A DNA stretch of 64,000 bases from Nitrososphaerota archaeon (GTDB lineage: Archaea; Thermoproteota; Nitrososphaeria; Nitrososphaerales; JACQRY01), in contig JACPCU010000008.1 of the NCBI GenBank assembly GCA_016184315.1, forward strand, positions 1 through 64,000, read 5' to 3'. Shown in pieces: positions 49,631-58,181 of the stretch. The first letter of the stretch is position 1; every line of letters starts with the position of its first letter. The notes below the pieces were generated by a model, which was not told where the DNA came from, made no database searches, and was given only the letters and a program-made list of their open reading frames with translations. Position numbers and translations under genes: made by a program.

Positions 49631-50377
49631 CTACTTCATTGATTTGAGTAGGCCGTCTATTTGCTTCTCTGGGGGAGCTGGATAGGCCTTTCTGCTTTGA
49701 CTCAAGCCCATCTCGACCAGTGATTCAGCCACTTTCACGTAGATGTGGGGGTCGATTACCGGTATGCCGAGTTCTTTTGAGAGCTCTTGAGCTCGAAGGC
49801 CGCCTGCGGAAAGAAGGGGGAGACCCCATGGAATCAGGGCTTGTGCACCTGCGTCTATCGCTCTTTGAGCGAATGTGAGGAATGCTTCCCGTATAGCTTT
49901 CTTCTTGTCGCTGAAAGCTGTTGGGCCAAGATCCACGGGCTCGACGTAGCCTACTGTCTGCTCCATGTCATAGGTTTTCGCAAACCGGTGCAGATGGGGG
50001 ACCAGTGCCGCTGGGCAGAAGAATCCTGCTTTGTCCGCCAGCATGCTAGCTATGTGCATAGACGTTCTTCCCGGTCCCAAGACGGGGATGTTGACCACAC
50101 ACCTCGATTCATCTACGCCGGGGTCTATTATGCAGTTCACCAGTGCAGCGTCAAAGCCCTGCTTCTCCGCTTCAACTATTCTTTTCACAATGTAAGCTTT
50201 CAGGTAGACTGTGTCGAATTCTGTAGGTTTGTCCACCCAATAGTTTCCTTCATCGGGGAACACTAGTTCTATCGTTGTTTCTTTGGAGGCGAAGCTTTCT
50301 ATGTGTCTTCTTCGGGCTTCGATCTCTGACTCGGGGTAATATTTTCTTGCGGCTACAAGGCAGACTGCTATCTTCAA
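49631..50377 (-). CDS. Asp/Glu/hydantoin racemase-family protein
   Basis: GFDAALVNCIIDPGVDESRCVVNIPVLGPGRTSMHIASMLADKAGFF...ALIPWGLPLLSAGGLRAQELSKELGIPVIDPH. Confidence 0.75.
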   Translation of the reverse strand: MKIAVCLVAARKYYPESEIEARRRHIESFASKETTIELVFPDEGNYWVDKPTEFDTVYLKAYIVKRIVEAEKQGFDAALVNCIIDPGVDESRCVVNIPVLGPGRTSMHIASMLADKAGFFCPAALVPHLHRFAKTYDMEQTVGYVEPVDLGPTAFSDKKKAIREAFLTFAQRAIDAGAQALIPWGLPLLSAGGLRAQELSKELGIPVIDPHIYVKVAESLVEMGLSQSRKAYPAPPEKQIDGLLKSMK

Positions 50378-50478
50378 GGCTGACTTTGCGGTGTTTGGTG
50401 ACTGATTTTAAGAGTTTGTTTGATGGGGAGCGGGTTCGTTTCTAGCTTCAGAAACGTGGTGGGTGTATGAGTAGTGTG

Positions 50479-51288
50479 TTAAAGGGGTATGTTTGTGAGC
50501 TTGGCTACGTTGCCCCCCATGATCTTGGCTAGGTCTTCTTCTTTCATGCCGACGCCGAGAGGGGGCTTATGCATCAGGGCTGCGACCATAGCGGCCTGGC
50601 CCCAGATGTCGTTTACTGCAGCATCGGAGCCGAAGATCAGTCTCTCTGGGCCGAGGACTCTGGCAGCCTCTTTGAGTCTTGCGTACATGGCTTGACTGGT
50701 TTCCAAGAACATGTTGTCATTTCTCTTCACCACTGCAATGGCGTCAACAGCGTATGACACGGTCTGGGTGCCGAAGTGCAGCATGACCAGATGGGCTTCT
50801 CTGTAGGTTTGGGCTACTACTTCTATGCGTGTAGGCTCTGAGAAGGGGTCTCCTGAATGCATGAAAATAGGGATCTTCAGTTTGGCGCAGAGTTCGAATA
50901 CTGGTGCTAGGAGCTTGACGTCATCATTGGGCCTGTAGTTGTGGAGGTTTGGGTGCAGCTTTAGGGCTCTGAAGCCTTTTTCGCGGACAAGTTTTTCGAG
51001 GAGGTCTAAGGCGTATTGCTGCTCAAAGTAGGGGTTAAGCGTGGCCACTGGGTAGAGTCTGTCAGGATATTTGCTGACCTGCTGGATGAGCCAGTCATGG
51101 TGTCTGTCGTATTCCTTGGGGTTTGTCGGAGGCTGCCTATCCATGAAGCCAGCTCGGTTCAGGACAAGAGCCTTCTCTATTCTTGTCTGCTTACCTCCTA
51201 CAAGTATAGGCCCGTTCATATGCTCGACAAGAGCGTCAGCGTTGAATGATTCAAGGATCTTGACGTTTGCATCTATGATCTTAATCAT
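50479..51288 (-). CDS. Amidohydrolase-2 family protein
   Basis: LNRAGFMDRQPPTNPKEYDRHHDWLIQQVSKYPDRLYPVATLNPYFEQQYALDLLEKLVREKGFRALKLHPNLHNYRPND...FMHSGDP...LIFGSDAAVND. Confidence 0.85.
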   Translation of the reverse strand: MIKIIDANVKILESFNADALVEHMNGPILVGGKQTRIEKALVLNRAGFMDRQPPTNPKEYDRHHDWLIQQVSKYPDRLYPVATLNPYFEQQYALDLLEKLVREKGFRALKLHPNLHNYRPNDDVKLLAPVFELCAKLKIPIFMHSGDPFSEPTRIEVVAQTYREAHLVMLHFGTQTVSYAVDAIAVVKRNDNMFLETSQAMYARLKEAARVLGPERLIFGSDAAVNDIWGQAAMVAALMHKPPLGVGMKEEDLAKIMGGNVAKLTNIPL

Positions 51289-51306
51289 ACTCTCACCTTC
51301 AGACTA

Positions 51307-51711
51307 CTATTTCTGCTCTGCTTTAATCTTCTGAACTTCATCTTCAGCAGCCCTGACTACGGCCATCCCGTAGTCCACGTAATTTGTTGCACCTGAGAAG
51401 AATTCGCATAGCATAACGGTGTCGAATACTTCCCGGAGAGTTGCGCCAGCTCTGACGGCGAGCCTCGCATGTCTCTCGCCTGCTTTACCGTTAGGTCTAC
51501 CGGTAGTAACCTCGATGGTCATGCCTATCAGTTCGCGATACTTCTTAGGCAGTCCCTCAGCGGAGTCTTCGAAGACTGCGCCTCTGTAATGAACCCACGC
51601 TTTCAGCACCTTGGGATTATGGCGAGCCATCTGTTTGGCGAATTCTCCTATGGTGCCGAACTCTTTGAGTAGGTATTCTTTTAGACGGGGGCTTATGCCT
51701 TCTTCGCTCAT
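51307..51711 (-). CDS. Carboxymuconolactone decarboxylase/AhpD-like protein
   Basis: FAKQMARHNPKVLKAWVHYRGAVFED...YRELIGMTIEVTTGRPNGKAGERHARLAVRAGATLREVFDTVMLCEFFSG. Confidence 0.82.
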   Translation of the reverse strand: MSEEGISPRLKEYLLKEFGTIGEFAKQMARHNPKVLKAWVHYRGAVFEDSAEGLPKKYRELIGMTIEVTTGRPNGKAGERHARLAVRAGATLREVFDTVMLCEFFSGATNYVDYGMAVVRAAEDEVQKIKAEQK

Positions 51712-51815
51712 ATAGAATCGGCTTAAAGGTTGTTGTGGGTGTAGAAAAGATTATCGAGTCTTGCGTTAATTGACTGATTAGACTCTTGACGCCGGTGTAG
51801 CCGTTTTGACCCCCC

Positions 51816-52955
51816 TTGCAATATAAATTTCAAGATAATCCGTTAAGCGTTGACCGTGAAGCAAATGCTAATCCGCTAAAACCATTCAAACCAAGAGCAG
51901 GACGGAAACTTAAGGCAGAAAGCCAAATCATAGACTCCGATCCAGCCATACAAAGATACTACACACACCTAAAATCACGCAAAGGAAACGCAGGCTACCT
52001 ATCACCACAATCACAGTCAAACGCAAGAACAGCAGTTAGACAATTCTTAGAACACCTACAAACTCCAATAACAAACCACGCCGTAACCGACCTAGTAAAG
52101 CAGAAACTAGCCAACCCGCAAAACTTCACACTAGACGACAAAATAGAGGAATACAGCAACCTAGAACCGCTCAAAGCCCACCGCAACCGAGCCAACAACC
52201 TAATCGGCATATTCAAAGCCAACCGATGCAACATAGTCGCAAAGTCAGACAGCCACCTAGCCTCACCGCAAACCAAATTCATCTCAGACGGGATAATCAA
52301 AGCCATATACAAAGACCTACCAGCAGAGCATCAACTCTTAATGTCTATGCAAGCACACTCAGGACAACGCATAGCAGCCATATCAAAACTCACATTCGAC
52401 AAATGGGATATGACAACCAGCGACAAATACGCCTTACTAAACATACCACAAATAGCCAACAAAAGCCGAATAGCCCATCCAACCATCATACCAAAGCCGC
52501 TAGCCCAAGAGATTATCAAACACGCAACCCAAGCACAAAGACGCTCCGCCTTCCCCAACTCTGAAAGCCTGTGGCGAGACATCACCAAACTAGCAGCAGA
52601 AAAATACGGAGTCAGACTCATAAGCCACTACCTAAGAAAACGATTCCAAACAATAGCATCAGACACACAAATGAATCCTAACGAATGGTGCCTACTCATG
52701 GGAGCCATGCCAACAAAAGGACACCTACCAGAAATATACAGCCTAAACGACCTCAACAAAATCATCCAAGACTACGATACCCATCTAAGCAACGCACTCG
52801 CATTAGACAAGAACCAAACAAAAGAAACACACCAAGAGCCACCTCTCAAAAACAACCCAAATACCGACATCCAAACAGCAATTCTGCAAGAACTTAGAGA
52901 AATCAAAAACCTTCTATCAGGAACCGCAACACCATCGCCAGCACCATTACTCTAA
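51816..52955 (+). CDS. Tyrosine recombinase/integrase of the element (TTG start)
   Basis: LLMSMQAHSGQRIAAISKLTFDKW ... ISHYLRKRFQTIA ... GAMPTKGHLPEIYSLND: R, HxxR-like and Y boxes. Confidence 0.78.
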   Translation: MQYKFQDNPLSVDREANANPLKPFKPRAGRKLKAESQIIDSDPAIQRYYTHLKSRKGNAGYLSPQSQSNARTAVRQFLEHLQTPITNHAVTDLVKQKLANPQNFTLDDKIEEYSNLEPLKAHRNRANNLIGIFKANRCNIVAKSDSHLASPQTKFISDGIIKAIYKDLPAEHQLLMSMQAHSGQRIAAISKLTFDKWDMTTSDKYALLNIPQIANKSRIAHPTIIPKPLAQEIIKHATQAQRRSAFPNSESLWRDITKLAAEKYGVRLISHYLRKRFQTIASDTQMNPNEWCLLMGAMPTKGHLPEIYSLNDLNKIIQDYDTHLSNALALDKNQTKETHQEPPLKNNPNTDIQTAILQELREIKNLLSGTATPSPAPLL

Positions 52956-52957
52956 GA

Positions 52958-52970
52958 GGGGCTTCGCCCC
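52958..52970 (+). terminator. GC-rich hairpin GGGGC-TTC-GCCCC immediately after integrase
   Basis: Perfect 5-bp stem starting 2 nt after the integrase stop; no strong downstream T-run, so function uncertain. Confidence 0.4.
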
Positions 52971-53059
52971 CTACAAGACAGGAAACCCCCCTTATGACTA
53001 AAGGATAATCAACTCTAAGGGTTATTAAGAGGAGGAAACAACCAAACAGAGAAAAACCA

Positions 53060-53866
53060 TTGGCTAGCAAATCATGTTTTGTAATTTGTCCAATTGGTGA
53101 CGAAGGATCAGATACCAGCAGACGTTCTGACTAACTTCTGAAATATCTGATTCAACCAATCATAACAAACCTCGCATATTCCGAAGCAGTTAGGGCTGAC
53201 CTCCTAGGGATGCCCGGAATCATAACCAGTCAAATAATTGACCATATCTTAAATGATGATCTGGTAATTGCAGATTTAGCAGACAGAAATCCAAACGTAT
53301 TTTACGAATTAGCGATTCGGCACGCAGTAAGGAAACCCGTAATCCACATAATAAAGGGAGATGAGGAGATACCATTCGATGTAGCTGGCATGAGAACCAT
53401 AAAAGTCGACCTTGGGAACTTAGACAGCGTCGAAAATGCAAAGACGGAACTCGGTAAGCAAATAAGAACAATCACAGGGAATCCAGAGAGTCTTACAACC
53501 CCTATCTCACAAACAGTTGACATCGCAAATTTAATGGAGGGACATGACCCCAGACGAAAAACATTAGGTCAAGTGCTTGACAGCCTCAGGCAACTAACCA
53601 GCCAGCAAGCCGAACTTGTTCAACTGATAAGGTCACAAGATAAGCAAGATTTCAGAACAGGTTATGTATTCCCAAATATTGTAGACAATGCGGCTCTAAT
53701 CAAAGCCAGAATGGAACATCAGCAACTAAGAAGGGAACTTGAATATGAAAATATAAGGAAACTTGAGGAAGCAGCCGAACGTGAACAAGAATTGAGAAGG
53801 CGTCGGTTAGGAGCCAGAAAGCAAAACCCTAAATTCACTCCGCAACCTTCACATCAGAAGCACTAG
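53060..53866 (+). pseudogene. Nucleoside 2-deoxyribosyltransferase/TIR-like protein with in-frame TAA at 53132-53134
   Basis: LASKSCFVICPIGDEGSDTSRRSD*LLKYLIQPI...AVRADLLGMPGIITSQIIDHILNDDLVIADLADRNPNVFYELAIRHAVRKPVIHIIKGDEEIPFDVAGMRTI; the same frame continues across the stop. Confidence 0.7.
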
Positions 53867-54044
53867 ACTCTTTCCCACGCCTAGGCAAATCACGATCCTC
53901 ATTAAGGTCAAGGCGAACAACATTCATCCTAGCACCAAGCAAATCCTGAACCAAATTCACATATGTCAAATAGCTACCACCAAACCCATTATCACGCTCC
54001 GCACTCCTAATCCTAACCCTCGTATTAGCCGAAACCAAATCCAT
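53835..54044 (-). CDS. Small element protein, paralog A
   Basis: MDLVSANTRVRIRSAERDNGFGGSYLTYVNLVQDLLGARMNVVRLDLNEDRDLPRRGKES...; homologous to the ORF at 56018-56212. Confidence 0.55.
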   Translation of the reverse strand: MDLVSANTRVRIRSAERDNGFGGSYLTYVNLVQDLLGARMNVVRLDLNEDRDLPRRGKESSASDVKVAE

Positions 54045-54075
54045 CCACAACTGCTTAGGAGGAACAAACCTGTTT

Positions 54076-54195
54076 CCTCCTACAACCACACCACAACCTC
54101 TAACAGAAGTAGAGCAACTAAGAAAAGAGAACTCCGAACTTCTGCAAGAACTCGGAAAAATCAAAGAACTACTATCCAAACCACAGTCCTTCTAG
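54076..54195 (+). pseudogene. Possible remnant of a second integrase C-terminal tail
   Basis: PPTTTPQPLTEVEQLRKENSELLQELGKIKELLSKPQSF* resembles the integrase tail TAILQELREIKNLLSGTATPSPAPLL*; followed by CCCCG-CTATT-CGGGG hairpin (54201-54215) and a C6 tract, as after the intact integrase. Confidence 0.3.
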
Positions 54196-54322
54196 GTCTA
54201 CCCCGCTATTCGGGGGCTATGCCCGCTTTCCCAAAAAAGAGGAACCCCCCAAAAGTTTTGAAGATCCAAGTGACCGTGCAAATGATTTTCTTAACATTAT
54301 GAGTAAAAATATGTAAAAAAGA

Positions 54323-55720
54323 TTGAACACTAACTCTAATGAATGCATAAATACTGACCTCAACGCACATTCACGTGGAAAATTCGGGATGGAGACTCAA
54401 AATATTGATCTTAAGGAGTTCGCATGCCCTTTATGCGGGAAGCCACTCGCAAGTCATGAATACGATAAGGCGATGGGTGAGCTCACAAGGAAAGTGGCGC
54501 AAACATATGACAAGCAAACGGTAGATCTTAAGAAGCAATATGATGACCAACTGAAACAAGTTGCAGCATCACATAAACAAGAACTCGACAGCCTAAGGGT
54601 AAATCAGGAAAAAACACGCAAGGAGCTCAAGAAAGAATTAGAAGATTCATACAGGGGTCAATTATCTGACCTAAAGAAGACCTACGAAAAGGTCGGTAAA
54701 GAGGGTCAAAAACGATTCGCAGAGCTTGAGAAGAAAATGCGTGCAGAATACAAGAGTGAAATAAAGAAAAAGGAAGGTGAACTAGCAAGTATGGAAAAAG
54801 AACAAGCCCGTATGAGAAAACTCGGTTTTGATGAGGCAGAGAGCAAGTCAAAAGCCGAGATAAAAAGGCTTGAAATATCGCTTGGAGAACGCGATATTCA
54901 GATAAGACGTTTCGAGGGTGAAGTCGAGAGTCTTAACAAAAAGCTTGCCCAAAGTCAATCGGAACTGAAAGGAGAAGCGGGAGAACTCGACCTTTACCTA
55001 GTGCTCACACAAGCATTTTCACAAGACACATTCAGGAGACAAACAAGAGGAACCCAGAGCGGAGACATAATACAACGAATTAGAACAGAAACGACAACGC
55101 TTGATACGCCCATCGTCTACGACAACAAGCAAGCCGAAAGCGTTACAAAAAAAGACATCGATAAAGCGAAGAACTACCAAAAGATTCACTCAACAAACTA
55201 TGTTATCATAGTGTCAAGCAACCTCCCTAAGAAAGACGTTCAGAATGGACTCTACGGGGAGAGAGAAGGAATCCTACTCGTCCATCCATCAATAGTCGTA
55301 GAAGTGGCTCAACAGATCCGCAAAGCAATCACTGAGATAGCTAGACAGTCACAAAGCGCCAAAGATCGAGAAACCAAAGAAGCGAAGCTATACGATTACA
55401 TGAAGAGCCAAGACTTCGCGGGCACGCTAGAAAGGCTACACCGAATTCATCAATCGATGACGGAACTACAGGACAAAGAGGAGAAAGTCCATGAGAGACT
55501 ATGGAAAGAAAGAAAAGCCTTGCAATCACAGATTAACAAAGCATACATCGAAATATCAGGCGGGATAGATAGCATAATGCAGGACAAATCCATCACAGAA
55601 GAAATTCCCGAGAAAAGCTACGAAAAAGACCAACAAGAACATACATTAGAACTACTAGAACCGATAACAGTTAAACCCAAGAAAAAGAAAATCGATCATG
55701 AAAACACTACTCAATCCTAA
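54323..55720 (+). CDS. DUF2130-like protein: zinc motif, long coiled coil, PD-(D/E)XK-like C-terminal domain
   Basis: FACPLCGKPL; coiled coil 80-230; GEAGELDLYLVLTQAFSQDTFRRQTRGTQSGDIIQRIRTETTTLDTPIVYDNKQAESVTKKDIDKAKNYQKIHSTNYVIIVSSNLPK; alternative start METQN at 54389. Confidence 0.75.
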   Translation: MNTNSNECINTDLNAHSRGKFGMETQNIDLKEFACPLCGKPLASHEYDKAMGELTRKVAQTYDKQTVDLKKQYDDQLKQVAASHKQELDSLRVNQEKTRKELKKELEDSYRGQLSDLKKTYEKVGKEGQKRFAELEKKMRAEYKSEIKKKEGELASMEKEQARMRKLGFDEAESKSKAEIKRLEISLGERDIQIRRFEGEVESLNKKLAQSQSELKGEAGELDLYLVLTQAFSQDTFRRQTRGTQSGDIIQRIRTETTTLDTPIVYDNKQAESVTKKDIDKAKNYQKIHSTNYVIIVSSNLPKKDVQNGLYGEREGILLVHPSIVVEVAQQIRKAITEIARQSQSAKDRETKEAKLYDYMKSQDFAGTLERLHRIHQSMTELQDKEEKVHERLWKERKALQSQINKAYIEISGGIDSIMQDKSITEEIPEKSYEKDQQEHTLELLEPITVKPKKKKIDHENTTQS

Positions 55721-55752
55721 TCACTAATAACAGTATTGAGGGAAAGAGATTA

Positions 55753-55956
55753 TTGGTGAACACGCGAGTTAGCGATCCCGAGCATCGTCAGATAAATCGG
55801 AAGATCGACAGGCAGAAAAAGCGACGTATGCGAGCATATCAAAAGTTAATGATTGATCCAAATGACACTCAATCTCTGTCATCATCCGTATCTAGCACAC
55901 TAAAAATCAAAGAGCTAAAGGAGAAAAGGGAAAGGATCAGAACGCGTAAACCCTGA
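55753..55956 (+). CDS. Small very basic protein downstream of the DUF2130-like gene
   Basis: MVNTRVSDPEHRQINRKIDRQKKRRMRAYQKLMIDPNDTQSLSSSVSSTLKIKELKEKRERIRTRKP. Confidence 0.45.
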   Translation: MVNTRVSDPEHRQINRKIDRQKKRRMRAYQKLMIDPNDTQSLSSSVSSTLKIKELKEKRERIRTRKP

Positions 55957-56017
55957 AAGAAAGACCGCAGTAGCTTCCATAGTTACTCAGCATACACTAC
56001 CAGAATCCATAAACCAA

Positions 56018-56212
56018 TCACATAGAGGATTTCTCAGCGTCAGGCAAATGTCGCCGCACAAACGGTCTATCAACAACGAACGTAAAATAGACCTCTTCAC
56101 TGCGACCAACAGCAGGGTCCTGCATAAGCCTAACACCCATCAAATAACTACCACCAATATCCACATCACCACTACGCAACTTAACACGCGCACCATCACT
56201 AACCATACTCAT
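56018..56212 (-). CDS. Small element protein, paralog B
   Basis: MSMVSDGARVKLRSGDVDIGGSYLMGVRLMQDPAVGRSEEVYFTFVVDRPFVRRHLPDAEKSSM; shares MxxVSxxxRVxxRS...GGSYL...LxQD with paralog A. Confidence 0.6.
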   Translation of the reverse strand: MSMVSDGARVKLRSGDVDIGGSYLMGVRLMQDPAVGRSEEVYFTFVVDRPFVRRHLPDAEKSSM

Positions 56213-56533
56213 ACTCTATACAACTTCTCAGGAGCAACAAACCCATTAACCATTAACAACGTTTTTCACAGGGCTCAAAATCGAACCAACATCATCAATA
56301 ACCTTGGGCTTATGCTCAGAAATCAATTTCGGACGGCGAACACCGTCACTTAACCACTACATACTCCCACATCCCATAACCCAACATCTCAATAAGTGCC
56401 TATCGATGAACAATTGATGGCGGCTATATGTAACCTGAACAATTGTGAGTTTACCTATCCATAGACATAACCATCCGTCAATATTCTTATCATATCAATA
56501 AAACGTTCACCAGACACATCTCATCAAGCAAAT

Positions 56534-57079
56534 CTAGATATTGTCCCAAAGTGCTTTGAACTGCTTAACAAGGGGCTTAGCATCCTCACCCTCAAACCAA
56601 TCGATATGTTCAACATTATCCCAAAAACCGCTCTTTGTATAATTCAACGAACCCGAAGCAGCAAACACACCATCCACAACATACAACTTCGCATGCAGAT
56701 GACCTCCAAAAACACTCTTAAGATAAAGAGGATAAGAACCAACCTTCTTCTTCCTCCTCCAGCCAATCACAAAACCCAAAGGAGCAAGCAAACCAAAACT
56801 TGGAACACCAAATACCAACGTCAACACTACAATTAACAGCCAATTTCTACCATACCTAAACCTGCCGTGCTCCAAAATTCTCACAGACTTCTGCTGCCAC
56901 TTCTCACTACCGACGGAAGTAACAACCCATATCTTAACGCCGCTTCTAGCCCTCCTAACCAGCCACCAAGCATAACCATACGAAATAAACGGAGAACAAA
57001 CACCAATCCAATCTCTAGCCTTACCCAGATTCCTAAACACCACTTCACCAGCGCGAGGACCCGTAAAGGAAACCAACAC
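56534..57079 (-). CDS. Phospholipase-D-like (single HKD) nuclease with embedded transmembrane hairpin
   Basis: GHLHAKLYVVDGVFAASGSLNYTKSGFWDNVEH (HxKxxxxD...GSxN); hydrophobic NWLLIVVLTLVFGVPSFGLLAPLGFVIGW between strands. Confidence 0.78.
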   Translation of the reverse strand: MLVSFTGPRAGEVVFRNLGKARDWIGVCSPFISYGYAWWLVRRARSGVKIWVVTSVGSEKWQQKSVRILEHGRFRYGRNWLLIVVLTLVFGVPSFGLLAPLGFVIGWRRKKKVGSYPLYLKSVFGGHLHAKLYVVDGVFAASGSLNYTKSGFWDNVEHIDWFEGEDAKPLVKQFKALWDNI

Positions 57080-57349
57080 GCAACAATCTACGATACTCCT
57101 TCATTAATCAATCGTTATGAAAGAAGAACAAAAGCCTCACCACGACCACAACCAACACACCTAAACCTTACCATCAACAAACTTCAACCTTCGAACCCTA
57201 AACGAATCATCGTCAAACGTCAAAGAACACCCACCACCATTCTCTTACCATCGACAATAGAACAATCCCCTTCCTCAGAGACACAACAGGGGAAGTAAAC
57301 CAACCCAAGAGAAAACGCTACGCTCCAAGTCGGGAGACACATGGGATAC

Positions 57350-57464
57350 GCGCCTCATTATTCAACTCACATTTTTCCATGAAACCTCACTCGCAAAAAA
57401 CTCCGCTACGCTCCATACACGCTCCCTCGGACACATGGAAAAATATTCGATACACGAGAGGCGC
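57350..57464. repeat. Nested inverted repeats plus direct repeats in noncoding DNA
   Basis: GCGCCTC (57350-57356)/GAGGCGC (57458-57464) enclosing ATTTTTCCATG (57371-57381)/CATGGAAAAAT (57434-57444); CGCTACGCTCCA at 57316-57327 and 57404-57415. Confidence 0.75.
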
Positions 57465-57779
57465 AAAACCCTTTGAATCTCCCGAACCCACTACGCACAT
57501 AGTCGTAGTGCAGAGGCTTCACGCATACCACACGGAAAAGCCTCCACGCATACACCACTCCAAGATCAACACAGGGAACCTTCACCCTGAAACGAAACCA
57601 AGGAACAACCAAGCGGGCATCGAACATAGGGAACCCCATACCCTAAAATCTCGCCCGCAAAAAGACCAGCATTCACATCAACAACCACGCAACACCACCA
57701 CGCCGTTAGCAGACAAACCAACAGAAGCAAGATGATACAGAAAAGAAACAGAACAACGCAAAGAAACGCTAGCGCACGA

Positions 57780-57947
57780 TCAAGAACCAGACAACTTTTC
57801 AATCACAATCTTACCATCTTCAATCCTTGCCAGCAAATCTTCACCAACCTGAAAAGGAAAGGCGCTATCCCTAACGAATACACTCGGCAAATTTATCGTA
57901 TGCCTAGACCTAACCGCATAGATCTTAACCTTAACCTTATTCACCAT
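57780..57947 (-). CDS. AbrB/SpoVT-like swapped-hairpin protein (55 aa), not in ORF track
   Basis: MVNKVKVKIYAVRSRHTINLPSVFVRDSAFPFQVGEDLLARIEDGKIVIEKLSGS. Confidence 0.6.
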   Translation of the reverse strand: MVNKVKVKIYAVRSRHTINLPSVFVRDSAFPFQVGEDLLARIEDGKIVIEKLSGS

Positions 57948-58147
57948 ACCATACACCTTGGTATAACCACCTATAACTATTTTGTATATACTAAATCACC
58001 GTATTTATTACCTACCAAATCACATACCAAGATGCGAGAAAAAATGGCTAAAACCGAGACTAATCAAAGCCTACAAACGAACCAAACCAAAGGAGCAAGC
58101 CTAACCATGACCAACACCAACGAGACAAATAGTATTCCTATATTACT

Positions 58148-58181
58148 AAACGTTAAAGCTCCGTTAACGTTTAAGTTAACG
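58148..58181. repeat. Palindrome cluster AAACGTTAA-N7-TTAACGTTT with two GTTAAC sites
   Basis: AAACGTTAA 58148-58156, TTAACGTTT 58164-58172; GTTAAC at 58163 and 58175. Confidence 0.6.

Noticed and set aside
54060-54179. N-terminal 45 residues of the 114-aa ORF 53835-54179
   Set aside because: Ser/Cys-rich extension is antisense to the likely integrase-tail remnant; the paralog at 56018 supports starting at MDLVS
57300-57470. CRISPR-like array
   Set aside because: Only two copies of a 12-bp repeat and no regular spacer structure; better explained as nested inverted repeats. No CRISPR array or cas gene was seen in the window
57379-57735. 118-aa plus-strand ORF in the element
   Set aside because: Overlaps the nested inverted repeats; His/Pro/Arg/Thr-rich composition follows from the A+C skew, and opposite-strand ORFs are equally open
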